Made by a program: the position numbers and the translations under genes. Shown one piece after another: positions 24,398 to 32,999 of a stretch of 64,000 nt of DNA. Every line of letters starts with the position of its first letter. Within the stretch, counting starts at the first letter, position 1. The DNA comes from Flavobacterium sp. RSP15. GTDB taxonomy: Bacteria; Bacteroidota; Bacteroidia; Flavobacteriales; Flavobacteriaceae. Below the pieces are notes generated by a model. It searched no databases, was not told the origin of the DNA, and saw only the letters and a program-made list of their open reading frames with translations. Where the stretch lies: contig NZ_RYDL01000002.1 of assembly GCF_003968755.1 (NCBI RefSeq), forward strand, positions 248,001-312,000, read 5' to 3'.

Positions 24398-25864
24398 CTA
24401 ATTCTTTTTTCGGTTCAATATTTTGATTAATAATTCTTTCTCGTTGTAGTAAATAAAATATAGGAATGCTAACAATAGCGGCACTCCAACTAAATAATTT
24501 TCTCTAAAGCCATAAAATGAAACTGCTGAAAAACCTATGGAAATCACTAAATACATGGCAATTTTATTGGTTTCGTACGGTATGGGGTAATATTTATTCC
24601 CAAAATAGTAGGAGATACACATCATGCTCCCATAAGCCGAAATGGTGGCAATTGCAGAACCGTAATAACTCATTGTAGGAATTAAAAGAAAGTTTAATGC
24701 TAAGGTAATGATGGCTCCCACTATAGAAATGTATGCACCAATATGCGTTTTGTCAATGAGTTTGTACCAAACGGAAAGGTTGGTGTAAATGCCTAGGAAA
24801 AAATTAGCCAAAATAATTAATGGTACTACTTTCATGGCTTCCCAATAGGAATCATCTCGGATCATAATAACTTTGAGCACATCGGCAAAAACGATGACGG
24901 ACAGTAATATAAACGACCCAAAAATGACAAAATATTTGGTAATTGTAGCGTAGGTTTGTGGCGCATCTTTACTATTAGAATGGCTAAAAAAGAAGGGTTC
25001 GATTCCCAAAGTATAGGCAGTTCGGTACAAAACCATGAACAAACCAAGCTTGTAACAGGCGGAATAAACGCCGACTTCGGCATCAGCAATGTCAGGAGGC
25101 AATAAGTATCCCAGTAAAATTTTGTCGAATTGTTCGTTGATGGCAAATGCGATTCCAGCGACCATTATTGGCATACCGTATTGCATCATGCGTTTCCAAA
25201 GCGAATAATCAAACTGCCATTTGAGTTTGAAATAATTGGGGGACAGCAGTATAAATGTAAGTAAGCTCGCCGCGATATTGGACACAAAAATATAACCTAT
25301 TTGAAAATCTTCCAGATATAAAGAACGTAAGATACTGTCCGGATTTGATTCTGCAATCGCGGGTAAATAACTCAAAAAGAAAAGGTTCAGAAAAAGATTG
25401 ACGGCTACATTTCCTATTTTGATTATGGCGTATCTTACGGGTTGCTGGTTGACCCTTAATTTAGAGAACGGAACAATAACCAATGCATCAAGCACTAAAA
25501 TCCAAATGGTGTATGTAATATATTGTTCATCAATTCCTGACCAAAGCGCTAATGTGTTTCGAAAAAGTAATGCTATGAATAAAAAGGTAAGTGAAGTCCA
25601 GAAGATCGACACTGAGGTTGTTTCAACTACTGAATTCTTGTTTGTTTCTTTATTGTAAAACCTAAAAAACGCGGTTTCCATTCCGTATGCAAGAATGACA
25701 TTAAAGAAAATCATGGAGGCAAAAATTATGGAAACCTTCCCATACTCCGCTTTAGGAAGTAGATCCGTATATAAAGGCACCAATAAGAAACTAAACATTC
25801 GCGGGACAACCGTTGCTAATCCGTAAATCGCGGTCTGTTTAAAAAGATTTTTATATAATCCCAA
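24398..25864 (-). CDS. lipopolysaccharide/polysaccharide flippase (MATE/Wzx-like)
   Basis: This 488-aa integral membrane protein has about 14 predicted membrane segments, starting LFKQTAIYGLATVVPRMFSFLLVPLYTDLLPKAEYG, the N-terminal signature of polysaccharide transporters of the MOP superfamily. The charged loop YAITKIGNVAVNLFLNL-type segment near the middle and the repeating two-halves pattern are typical. Such proteins flip lipid-linked sugars across the inner membrane. It lies with a nucleotidyltransferase and dut in an order conserved in the phylum and is separate from the large polysaccharide locus at 47-62 kb. Its substrate is not known. Confidence 0.87.
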   Translation of the reverse strand: MGLYKNLFKQTAIYGLATVVPRMFSFLLVPLYTDLLPKAEYGKVSIIFASMIFFNVILAYGMETAFFRFYNKETNKNSVVETTSVSIFWTSLTFLFIALLFRNTLALWSGIDEQYITYTIWILVLDALVIVPFSKLRVNQQPVRYAIIKIGNVAVNLFLNLFFLSYLPAIAESNPDSILRSLYLEDFQIGYIFVSNIAASLLTFILLSPNYFKLKWQFDYSLWKRMMQYGMPIMVAGIAFAINEQFDKILLGYLLPPDIADAEVGVYSACYKLGLFMVLYRTAYTLGIEPFFFSHSNSKDAPQTYATITKYFVIFGSFILLSVIVFADVLKVIMIRDDSYWEAMKVVPLIILANFFLGIYTNLSVWYKLIDKTHIGAYISIVGAIITLALNFLLIPTMSYYGSAIATISAYGSMMCISYYFGNKYYPIPYETNKIAMYLVISIGFSAVSFYGFRENYLVGVPLLLAFLYFIYYNEKELLIKILNRKKN

Positions 25865-25985
25865 AATGGTGTTTTTATTAAAATTAAAGAGCCAAAAATA
25901 ACTAATTCTTTGGTTAAATACACTGAAGTGAATGTTTGTTTTGAAAGAGAAAAATCAATTACAAAAGCTTTTCAATTGCAAAAAA

Positions 25986-26447
25986 TTATCGCAAGGGTTT
26001 TTCTAGGACATTCGATATTTTATAAAAAAGGGTTTTACCGTCTTTCGTATATTCCAAAACTACTTCATTGAATTTTAAATCAAATTTAGATTTTTGAACG
26101 ACTGGTGCCTTATTGCCATATTCTTTGGCGGGATTCCTATTCAAAATTAAATCTTCTTTTTTATTACTTTGATAAAAATGTGATACAAAAGTATTTTTAG
26201 TAATTTCACTCACCGGGGATTCTTCATTGTGAAAATAGATTTTCTCCAATTTGATGTTGTTTGCAAGCGGTTTTTTGAATTCGATATAAAAATTGATCAC
26301 GCTGCTTTCCGTACCTTTTTTGACTTTTTGGTAGAATACTGATTGTATTTCTTGAGGAAATTCCGTTTGAAGTTCGTGCTTCATGGCACAAAAAGTAAGG
26401 CTGATAGCGGTAATCGCTGAGAAAAAAATTGTTTTATATCCTTTCAT
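25986..26447 (-). CDS. small exported protein of unknown function
   Basis: The 153-aa protein has an N-terminal signal (MKGYKTIFFSAITAISLTFCA) with a Cys that may be lipidated. The mature part has a beta-rich pattern with VINFYIEFKKPLANNIKLEKIYFHNEES and KFDLKFNEVVLEYTKDGKTLFYKI. I do not recognise a family. It is 10 bp downstream of the acetyltransferase gene on the same strand and probably shares its transcript. Confidence 0.7.
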   Translation of the reverse strand: MKGYKTIFFSAITAISLTFCAMKHELQTEFPQEIQSVFYQKVKKGTESSVINFYIEFKKPLANNIKLEKIYFHNEESPVSEITKNTFVSHFYQSNKKEDLILNRNPAKEYGNKAPVVQKSKFDLKFNEVVLEYTKDGKTLFYKISNVLEKPLR

Positions 26448-26457
26448 AATTTTCTAT

Positions 26458-26901
26458 TTAACTTAGTCCTTCTTCGTTTAAAATTTTGAGAAAATGAAAT
26501 CCTTTTGGGATATACCCTTGATTGTAATAAAAGCGATGCGCAGTATAGTTTCCTGTAAAAGCATCTAAAACGATCATGGTACAGCCGAGTTCTTTTGCTT
26601 TAGCATCGACATAATCCGTCAACATTTTGCCAATTCCTTTCTTGCGGTGTTCTGGATGCACAATAAAATTATCAATTTCCAGGTACTTGCCAGACCATAA
26701 TTTAGTCCCAGACCATAATCCGGAGAGTCCTACACATACATCGCCTTCAAAAACGGCTACCTGTTTGTAATTATGAGGAATCATCTCCGTAAGATACGAT
26801 TGGTATTTTTTTACCGTAAATGTGGGGTATAAAAATCGCATTACTTCAATGTTTTCAAGCATTTCTTCTACTGTGCTGAGTTCTCTAATTTTTAATTGCA
26901 T
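26458..26901 (-). CDS. GNAT family N-acetyltransferase
   Basis: The 147-aa protein is a single GNAT domain. The acetyl-CoA-binding motif A is VHPEHRKKGIGKMLTDYVDAKAKELG, with the R-x-x-G-x-G/A loop in RKKGIG. Motif B follows as VLDAFTGNYTAHRFYYNQGYIPKGFHFL. The acceptor could be a small amine, an antibiotic or a protein N-terminus; nothing here decides. It is the first gene of a two-gene minus-strand unit, downstream of the ATP synthase terminator. Confidence 0.9.
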   Translation of the reverse strand: MQLKIRELSTVEEMLENIEVMRFLYPTFTVKKYQSYLTEMIPHNYKQVAVFEGDVCVGLSGLWSGTKLWSGKYLEIDNFIVHPEHRKKGIGKMLTDYVDAKAKELGCTMIVLDAFTGNYTAHRFYYNQGYIPKGFHFLKILNEEGLS

Positions 26902-26936
26902 TCTTCCTAGTATTATTTTAAACTATAAAATTAAAC

Positions 26937-26970
26937 AAAAAAAGAGTCACGCTATGCGTGACTCTTTATA
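26937..26970 (-). terminator. terminator of the ATP synthase operon
   Basis: AAAGAGTCACGC (26941-26952) pairs exactly with GCGTGACTCTTT (26956-26967) around a TAT loop, with A/T runs on both sides. It lies 20 bp past the atpG stop in the minus direction. Confidence 0.85.
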
Positions 26971-26990
26971 TATTTTGAATCAATAATCTA

Positions 26991-27851
26991 TTATCCATTC
27001 AACGCTTCAGCACCACCAACAATCTCTAAGATTTCGTTAGTAATAGAAGCCTGACGCGCTTTATTATATGTTAATTTCAATTGATTTCTCATTTCCGTCG
27101 CATTATCAGTTGCTTTATGCATCGCAGTCATACGCGCTCCGTGCTCTGAAGCAAATGAATCCCGAATTCCTTTATACAATTGTGTTTTTAATGATTTTGG
27201 AATTAAAGTCAACACGATTTCTTCTTTTGAAGGTTCAAAAATATAATCACCAGTTGAAACTGTAAGATCAGATTTTATAGGTGCCAATGGCAAAAATTGT
27301 TCGGTTTGAACGATTTGTGTTGCGGCATTTTTAAATTGGTTATAAATCAACTCAATTTTATCATATTCTCCTGAAACGAATTTCTCAGTTAATCTATCCG
27401 CAATTTTAGCTACAGCATCAAAAGTCAAGTCATCAAAAACAACGCTTTGATTATCAACCACTGAATGTGTTTTACTCAAAACATCATTTCCTTTTTTGCC
27501 AATAGCAAAAATATCCACTTGCTTCCCTGTATAAAATTCAACACGACTTTTTGCTTCTTTGATTGCATTCGTATTAAAAGCACCCGCTAAACCTCTGTTA
27601 GAAGTTATTACAACTAATAATACTTTCTTGATCTCTCGTTGTGTAGTAAACTCTCCTCCTATCTCACCATCAAGCGTGGCAGAAAGATTTTGCAATAATT
27701 CCGTTAATTTTTCGGCATAAGGGCGCATTGCTGTGATTGCATCTTGTGCTTTCTTTAGCTTTGCTGCAGAAACCATTTTCATTGCCGATGTAATTTGCAT
27801 CGTAGATGAAACGGAAGTAATTCTATTACGGATTTCCTTTAAATTTGCCAT
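26991..27851 (-). CDS. atpG: ATP synthase F1 subunit gamma
   Basis: AtpG is the central rotor stalk of F1. The 286-aa protein has the conserved N-terminus MANLKEIRNRITSVSSTMQITSAMKMVSAAKLKKA and the C-terminal helix SEHGARMTAMHKATDNATEMRNQLKLTYNKARQASITNEILEIVGGAEAL, plus VVITSNRGLAGAFN in the middle. It is the last gene of the operon; atpD and atpC for the beta and epsilon subunits are not in the window, consistent with the split arrangement usual in Bacteroidetes. A paired-arm repeat separates it from atpA. Confidence 0.97.
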   Translation of the reverse strand: MANLKEIRNRITSVSSTMQITSAMKMVSAAKLKKAQDAITAMRPYAEKLTELLQNLSATLDGEIGGEFTTQREIKKVLLVVITSNRGLAGAFNTNAIKEAKSRVEFYTGKQVDIFAIGKKGNDVLSKTHSVVDNQSVVFDDLTFDAVAKIADRLTEKFVSGEYDKIELIYNQFKNAATQIVQTEQFLPLAPIKSDLTVSTGDYIFEPSKEEIVLTLIPKSLKTQLYKGIRDSFASEHGARMTAMHKATDNATEMRNQLKLTYNKARQASITNEILEIVGGAEALNG

Positions 27852-27858
27852 TTTATAT

Positions 27859-27946
27859 TAGTCTAATGTCGTAAAGTCATAAAGTCTAAAGTCCTCAAAA
27901 GCAGATAAACTGACTTTAAGACTTTCGACTTTACAACTTTTGACTA
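27859..27946. repeat. AAAGTC-type paired-arm repeat between atpA and atpG
   Basis: The left arm TAGTCTAATGTCGTAAAGTC and following (27859-27893) faces the opposed right arm TGACTTTAAGACTTTCGACT and following (27911-27946). The gap is wholly repeat. An RNA hairpin here would lie inside the atp transcript. Confidence 0.75.
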
Positions 27947-27949
27947 GTT

Positions 27950-29527
27950 TTAGTTATATTTTGCTGATAATTCTTTTGCCACAGATTCAATTACATCTGT
28001 AATTTCGTCTGTTAATTTTCCTGCTTTTAAAGCGTCAAGAGTTGCTCTGTGTTTGTTGTTCAAGAATTCCAAGAAATCTTTCTCAAATTCTCTTACTTTG
28101 TTCACAGGAACATTTCTCAATAAGTTTTTAGAACCAGCATAGATAATCGCAACTTGATCTTCAACAGTATATGGATCGTTCAAACCTTGTTTCAAGATTT
28201 CAACGTTTCTTCTTCCTTTTTCAATTACGTTTAAAGTAACGGCATCAAGATCAGAACCAAATTTAGCAAACGCTTCTAATTCACGGAATTGTGCTTGATC
28301 CAATTTCAATGTACCTGCTACTTTTTTCATTGATTTAATTTGGGCATTTCCTCCAACACGAGATACCGAAATACCTACGTTAATTGCCGGACGAACCCCA
28401 GAGTTAAACAAATCTCCATCAAGGAAAATTTGACCATCTGTAATAGAAATTACGTTTGTTGGGATGTATGCAGAAACGTCACCAGCTTGAGTTTCAATAA
28501 TTGGCAGCGCAGTCAATGAACCACCACCTTTTACAATTGATTTCAATGAATCTGGTAAATCGTTCATGTCTTTAGCAATTCCATCATCAGCAATTACTTT
28601 ACAAGCACGTTCTAATAATCTACTGTGAAGGTAGAAAACGTCTCCAGGATATGCTTCGCGTCCCGGTGGTCTTCTCAATAACAGAGATACCTCACGGTAT
28701 GCAACCGCTTGTTTAGATAAATCATCATAAACAATTAAAGCCGGACGACCTGAATCTCTAAAATATTCTCCAATTGCAGCACCTGCGAAAGGAGCATACA
28801 CTTGCATTGGAGCTGGATCAGAAGCATTTGCAGCAACAATAATGGTATATGCCATTGCGCCTTTTTCTTCTAACATTTTAGCAATTCCTGCTACAGTCGA
28901 AGCTTTTTGTCCAATAGCAACATAGATACAAAATACTGGTTTCCCAGCATCGTAAAATTCTTTTTGATTTAAGATAGTATCGATACAAACAGTTGATTTA
29001 CCTGTTTGACGGTCACCAATAACTAGCTCACGTTGTCCACGACCTACTGGAATCATAGCATCTACTGCTTTTATTCCTGTTTGTAATGGCTCAGTAACGG
29101 GTTGACGGAAGATAACTCCAGGAGCTTTTCTTTCTAACGGCATTTCGTATAAGTCTCCACCGATTGGTCCTTTTCCATCAATAGGAAAACCAAGTGTGTT
29201 TACTACACGACCTACCATTTGTTCTCCTACTTTAAGAGAAGCAATACGTTGTGTTCTTTTAGCAGTTGAACCTTCTTTGATTCCTGTAGATGGTCCTAAA
29301 AGTACCACACCTACATTATCTTCTTCAAGATTCAAAACAATAGCTTCTAATCCATTGTCAAATTCAACTAACTCTCCATATTGAACATTCGAAAGCCCGT
29401 AAACACGAGCAATACCATCTCCAACTTGAAGTACTGTTCCTACTTCTTCTAGTGTAGCACCAGATTCAAAACCTTCTACTTGCTTTCTTAATATTGCTGA
29501 AATTTCAGCAGGTTTGATTTCCGCCAT
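27950..29527 (-). CDS. atpA: ATP synthase F1 subunit alpha
   Basis: AtpA forms the regulatory nucleotide sites of the F1 hexamer. The 525-aa protein shows [38 protein letters not shown] with the Walker A GDRQTGKS at about residue 170, [45 protein letters not shown], and [13 protein letters not shown] with the alpha-specific segment. Length is slightly above the usual 500-515. It lies between atpH (38 bp) and atpG (98 bp, mostly repeat). Confidence 0.98.
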   Translation of the reverse strand: MAEIKPAEISAILRKQVEGFESGATLEEVGTVLQVGDGIARVYGLSNVQYGELVEFDNGLEAIVLNLEEDNVGVVLLGPSTGIKEGSTAKRTQRIASLKVGEQMVGRVVNTLGFPIDGKGPIGGDLYEMPLERKAPGVIFRQPVTEPLQTGIKAVDAMIPVGRGQRELVIGDRQTGKSTVCIDTILNQKEFYDAGKPVFCIYVAIGQKASTVAGIAKMLEEKGAMAYTIIVAANASDPAPMQVYAPFAGAAIGEYFRDSGRPALIVYDDLSKQAVAYREVSLLLRRPPGREAYPGDVFYLHSRLLERACKVIADDGIAKDMNDLPDSLKSIVKGGGSLTALPIIETQAGDVSAYIPTNVISITDGQIFLDGDLFNSGVRPAINVGISVSRVGGNAQIKSMKKVAGTLKLDQAQFRELEAFAKFGSDLDAVTLNVIEKGRRNVEILKQGLNDPYTVEDQVAIIYAGSKNLLRNVPVNKVREFEKDFLEFLNNKHRATLDALKAGKLTDEITDVIESVAKELSAKYN

Positions 29528-29565
29528 CTTAATTTATAATTTAGACACTTAAATGTGCAATAAAA

Positions 29566-30099
29566 CTAATTACTTAACTCTCTTTTTAATACTTGTAATC
29601 TGTTGGCTACTGAAGCATTGTATTGCTTGTCGCCTATTCTAAGAATAAATCCTCCAATGATTGAAGCATCTACTATATTTTCTATTGTGATTTTTTTATC
29701 CGAAAGGGTTGCAATTTTAGCCAAAACTTTAGCTTCTAATGCTGCATCCATAAGAATCGCTGTAGTAACCTGCGCTACTTCAATACCATTCATAATATCC
29801 GATAATTTACTGTACTCTATGGCAATTGCTTCTAGAATTTCGAATCTTTTGTTTTCAAATAATAAATGAAACAACCCTTGAGTTACGCCATTTATACCGG
29901 CAAAAACTTCTAACAGTGCTTTTTCTTTTACCTCCACTTTCATGGTCGGGTTTTGAATAAAAGTACTCAATTCTAAATTACCCTTAATTGTCGAAGCAAT
30001 CAATTTCATGTCGTTATTTACAACTTCGGCAACACCTTTTGAGTTTGCTAAGTCTAGAATTGCTTTTGCATAGCGAATTGCTGCTCTTGTACTTGCCAT
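29566..30099 (-). CDS. atpH: ATP synthase F1 subunit delta
   Basis: AtpH joins F1 to the peripheral stalk. The 177-aa protein has the standard delta pattern: N-terminal STRAAIRYAKAILDLANSKGVAEVV, a middle KEKALLEVFAGINGVTQGLFHLLFENKRFEIL, and a C-terminal IDASIIGGFILRIGDKQYNASVANRLQVLKRELS-like domain (here VDASIIGGFILRIGD). It begins 5 bp after atpF ends, indicating tight coupling. Confidence 0.96.
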   Translation of the reverse strand: MASTRAAIRYAKAILDLANSKGVAEVVNNDMKLIASTIKGNLELSTFIQNPTMKVEVKEKALLEVFAGINGVTQGLFHLLFENKRFEILEAIAIEYSKLSDIMNGIEVAQVTTAILMDAALEAKVLAKIATLSDKKITIENIVDASIIGGFILRIGDKQYNASVANRLQVLKRELSN

Positions 30100-30104
30100 A
30101 ATTG

Positions 30105-30605
30105 TTAGTTTAACTTTACATCACCTAACATTTTCTCAACTAATTTAGTTTGAGCTTCTTTGTTAGATAATTCGTCTTTCAATATTTTTTCTGCGATATT
30201 CAATGACAATGTTGAAACTTGTAATTTCAATTCGGCCATGGCTGCATTTTTTTCACTTTCAATTGCTGCTTTCGCTTGCTCGATCATTTTTAATCCTTGA
30301 GCCTGTGCTTCATTTTTTGCATCAGCAACCATTTTCTCTTTTATTTCACGAGCGTCTTTAAGCATGTTGTCACGCTCTAATCTTGCTTCTTGTAAAATAC
30401 GTTGGTTGTCAGCTTGAAGATTTTGCATTTCTTTTCTAGCGTTTTCAGCAGATAGTAAGGCATTTTTGATTCCTTCTTCTCTATCATTAACTGCATCCAG
30501 AATTGGTTTCCAAGCGAATTTTTTTAACAAGAATATCAATCCTACAAATATTACTATTTGCCAAATAAACAAACCAAACGAAAAATCATTTATTAACTTA
30601 TCCAT
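30105..30605 (-). CDS. atpF: ATP synthase F0 subunit b
   Basis: AtpF is the peripheral stalk. The 166-aa protein has one N-terminal membrane helix (residues about 8-28, FSFGLFIWQIVIFVGLIFLL) followed by PILDAVNDREEGIKNAL and a long charged coiled coil ending KEAQTKLVEKMLGDVKL. It is separated from atpE by 117 bp containing a strong hairpin, and it overlaps no gene. Standard length for the family. Confidence 0.96.
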   Translation of the reverse strand: MDKLINDFSFGLFIWQIVIFVGLIFLLKKFAWKPILDAVNDREEGIKNALLSAENARKEMQNLQADNQRILQEARLERDNMLKDAREIKEKMVADAKNEAQAQGLKMIEQAKAAIESEKNAAMAELKLQVSTLSLNIAEKILKDELSNKEAQTKLVEKMLGDVKLN

Positions 30606-30671
30606 TATATCTAATTATAAATTTTAAAGTATGAATTGCTTTTAATCGCAATTTGTAATGTTTTAATTTTA

Positions 30672-30716
30672 AAAACAATAGTTACAACCAACCGTTGTAA
30701 CTATTGTTTTTTTTAG
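30672..30716 (-). terminator. terminator-like hairpin directly after atpE, inside the operon
   Basis: AAAACAATAGTTACAAC (30672-30688) is the exact reverse complement of GTTGTAACTATTGTTTT (30694-30710) with a 5-nt loop. In the minus direction the 17-bp stem is entered 12 bp past the atpE stop and ends in a run of T residues. The form is that of an intrinsic terminator, but atpF, atpH, atpA and atpG must still be read, so partial termination or transcript processing is likely. Confidence 0.8.
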
Positions 30717-30722
30717 TTTTAA

Positions 30723-30914
30723 TTAAGATGCGAATAACGCAGCAAAACCAATACCTTCAATAAGTGCAGCTGCGATAAGCATAGCTGTTTGGATTTTTCC
30801 AGAAGCTTCTGGTTGACGAGCAATAGCGTCCATTGCTGAACCACCAATTCTACCAATACCTAAACCCGCTCCGATAACGATTAAACCTGCTCCTACAATA
30901 GTTGGAATTTCCAT
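30723..30914 (-). CDS. atpE: ATP synthase F0 subunit c
   Basis: AtpE forms the proton-driven c-ring. The 63-aa hairpin protein has two membrane helices joined by the polar loop ARQPEASGKIQ (RQP is the hallmark). The ion-binding carboxylate is Glu53 in AALIEGIGFAAL. The residue after it is Gly rather than Ser/Thr, and the first helix is Gly-rich, which argues for protons rather than sodium. The gene is followed by a strong hairpin that may raise the ratio of c to the downstream subunits. Confidence 0.97.
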   Translation of the reverse strand: MEIPTIVGAGLIVIGAGLGIGRIGGSAMDAIARQPEASGKIQTAMLIAAALIEGIGFAALFAS

Positions 30915-30948
30915 AATATATAAATTAAAAATTAAACATTTTTATTAA

Positions 30949-31023
30949 TAGTCTAAAGTTGTAAGGTCGAATGTCATAAAGTTAAGGTGACTTTTAAACT
31001 TTCAACGTTTGACTTTCGACTTA
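30949..31023. repeat. AAAGTC-type paired-arm repeat between atpB and atpE
   Basis: The left arm TAGTCTAAAGTTGTAAGGTC and following (30949-30986) faces GTGACTTTTAAACTTTCAAC and following (30988-31023). The right arm runs into the stop codon of atpB. It is the fourth copy with two facing arms in this window. Confidence 0.7.
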
Positions 31024-32157
31024 ATGGTGAGCCTCTTCGTGATGATGCTCTTCGTTTCCTGCTCCAAAATAAAGTGCGGATAACATAGTGAAAATATACG
31101 CTTGTAAAAAAGCTACTAATATTTCAAGAATCATAAGCACAAATGCCAATCCAAATGACAAACTGCTTCCAATCCAACTTTTAAAAATAAACATTAAACC
31201 AATGATACTCATCAAAACTACGTGTCCTGCTAAAATATTAGCGTACAAACGGATCATTAATGAAAATGGTTTGATGATGGTTCCCAATAATTCAATTGGC
31301 GCCAAAATAAATTTCATTGGAGTTGGCACCCCTGGCATCCAGAAAATGTGTGCCCAGTAATTTTTATTGGCTGAGAAAGTGGTAATTACATACGTCAAAA
31401 TAGCCAGCGATGCTGTTATAGCAATATTTCCCGTTATATTGAATCCCAGTGGCGTTAACCCTAAAATGTTTAGAAATAAAATAAAGAAAAATATCGTTAA
31501 CAAGTAACTCATGTATTTCTTATAATTTTTTTCTCCAATATTTGGTATAGCAATTTCGTCTCTGACATACAAAACAATCGGTTCAAATATGCGTCCGGCT
31601 CCTGAAGCAATTCCTCCGTTTTTAGTATATGATTTTGCTAAACCTTTAAACAAGATAAACATTAAAATGGCGACAAACAAAATACCAACCACACTTTTAG
31701 TGATGGATAAATCAAGTGGCGTTACATTAGTAGGATGACCATGTTCGCCTTCTGTTAAAGTTCCGTCCGCAGCTGTTTTGTATATTTTTTCGTGGTGCAA
31801 TACGTAGAAGTTTCCATTGTGTTCTGCTGTTTCTTCACCATAATGAAATTTTGAAGAAGAAAATACTTGCAAACCATTGTCCCAAAGGATAACAGGCAAT
31901 GAGAAACCATTATGTGATCCTGATTCTTTATCCGCATTAAAGGTAAAAGAATGTGAATCTAAAAGGTGATGATTGATAAATTCCTTAATTTCAGATTTTA
32001 CATCTGTTGGTTCAGCATGAGCTCCTTCAGCTGCCTCATGAGCAACTTCTGTTTTTACTTTCACAGAATCCTGTTCCGGATTTGCAAAACTAATTAAAGG
32101 AAGACACGCTACTAAAGTCGCTACTATGAATCTAAGTGGTTTGTTTGAAATCACCAT
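31021..32157 (-). CDS. atpB: ATP synthase F0 subunit a, with long N-terminal extension
   Basis: AtpB is the stator half-channel for protons. The conserved part begins near residue 150 and ends with PIELLGTIIKPFSLMIRLYANILAGHVVL, which holds the essential arginine (in MIRLYAN), and LEILVAFLQAYIFTMLSALYFGAG. The protein is 378 aa, over 100 longer than the E. coli type. The extra N-terminus starts with a signal-like helix (LRFIVATLVACLPLISFA) and a soluble stretch with EEHxH-type acidic and histidine-rich residues, and the C-terminus ends HHHEEAHH. Such extended AtpB forms are usual in Bacteroidetes. It is the first F0 gene of the operon. Confidence 0.95.
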   Translation of the reverse strand: MVISNKPLRFIVATLVACLPLISFANPEQDSVKVKTEVAHEAAEGAHAEPTDVKSEIKEFINHHLLDSHSFTFNADKESGSHNGFSLPVILWDNGLQVFSSSKFHYGEETAEHNGNFYVLHHEKIYKTAADGTLTEGEHGHPTNVTPLDLSITKSVVGILFVAILMFILFKGLAKSYTKNGGIASGAGRIFEPIVLYVRDEIAIPNIGEKNYKKYMSYLLTIFFFILFLNILGLTPLGFNITGNIAITASLAILTYVITTFSANKNYWAHIFWMPGVPTPMKFILAPIELLGTIIKPFSLMIRLYANILAGHVVLMSIIGLMFIFKSWIGSSLSFGLAFVLMILEILVAFLQAYIFTMLSALYFGAGNEEHHHEEAHH

Positions 32158-32200
32158 AACAGTTAATTATCTTAATTTATTACGTTTCTGAAATTTGGTG

Positions 32201-32229
32201 CAAATGTACATCTTTTATTAATATGCAAA
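32201..32229 (-). promoter_or_regulatory. candidate promoter of the atpB-E-F-H-A-G operon
   Basis: On the minus strand, TTTG (32229-32226), a 17-nt spacer and TACATTTG (32208-32201) match the Bacteroidetes TTTG / TAnnTTTG promoter. It lies 44 bp upstream of the atpB start. The spacing is among the best in the window. Confidence 0.6.
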
Positions 32230-32277
32230 AGAATATAAAAAATTATTTTTGATGGATTTGTTCCTTAAAAAATATAT

Positions 32278-32670
32278 TTATTGCTTTTCGTTTAAGATAC
32301 GTATTGTTAATATCGTTTCGATTGCCAAAAAGAGAATAAACATCATAAAAAAATTAATTTTCTCTACTGATTTAATTTCAATTGTAACCCGCAATATAGG
32401 CTTTAAAATCAAATAACAAACTATCATTTTGATACTGGTGCTCAAAAGAAATGACATGCCTACATTATCAAAACTTCGTTCTTTCACTTTCAGCAAAACC
32501 ACAAATACCATAATTGACAACGCCAAGAACAGCAGGTATAGGGTTTCTATCGAATAGTAAAAAGTGGTGTCATTTATGTGCAAAACATAAAAAACAACTC
32601 TATGAATACCGTAAGCCAATCCCGCAAGCACCAATAAAGGCAGCAGTGGTTTGTATTTTTTTAAATTCAT
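32278..32670 (-). CDS. small membrane protein upstream of ATP synthase genes
   Basis: The start at 32670 (MNLKKYKPLLPLLVLAG) is chosen over an in-frame ATG at 32697, since it directly opens the first membrane helix. The 130-aa protein has four predicted membrane segments (YKPLLPLLVLAGLAYGIHRVV, TLYLLFLALSIMVFVVLL, SFLLSTSIKMIVCYLIL and FFMMFILFLAIETILTIRIL). Position just upstream of atpB and downstream of an AtpI-like gene fits an ATP-synthase-associated membrane protein (subunit-I-like in role), but I see no family motif. Confidence 0.75.
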   Translation of the reverse strand: MNLKKYKPLLPLLVLAGLAYGIHRVVFYVLHINDTTFYYSIETLYLLFLALSIMVFVVLLKVKERSFDNVGMSFLLSTSIKMIVCYLILKPILRVTIEIKSVEKINFFMMFILFLAIETILTIRILNEKQ

Positions 32671-32771
32671 TGTATTTGTTTTTTGCCGCAAAGGCACTCA
32701 GGCGCAACGTTATTTTAATTTGTAAAATCGGAACGTGTTACGATTGGTTTTACGCTTTTTATTTTGAAAAA

Positions 32772-32999
32772 TTACTGCGTTTTATTGATTTCGTTTACCT
32801 GACGGATTACATTGTACAATGCCAAAACCACGCCAACCATCACTACAATTTTACTGTAATATACTCTTGGATGGGGATAATTCTCGTCTAACCAGTCCCC
32901 AAGATAGGAAAACAAAAATATGATAACTCCCATTTGAATTGGAATATTAATGAACTGCAGCCATTTATTCGCTCTTTTCGGAGGTGGTTTGTTGTCCAT
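32772..32999 (-). CDS. AtpZ/AtpI family membrane protein
   Basis: The 75-aa protein has two hydrophobic segments (FINIPIQMGVIIFLFSYLGDWLDE and YSKIVVMVGVVLALYNVI) separated by a short polar loop with NYPHPRVYY, as in the AtpZ/AtpI proteins that precede ATP synthase operons and assist c-ring assembly or magnesium uptake. The start overlaps the end of the bactofilin gene by 35 bp in another frame, indicating coupling. The assignment rests on size, topology and location. Confidence 0.8.
   Translation of the reverse strand: MDNKPPPKRANKWLQFINIPIQMGVIIFLFSYLGDWLDENYPHPRVYYSKIVVMVGVVLALYNVIRQVNEINKTQ

Noticed and set aside
27859..27946. AAAGTC repeats as a possible CRISPR array
   Set aside because: Units are 7-8 bp, arranged as opposed arms, with no constant long repeat and no unique spacers of similar length, and no cas gene is nearby.
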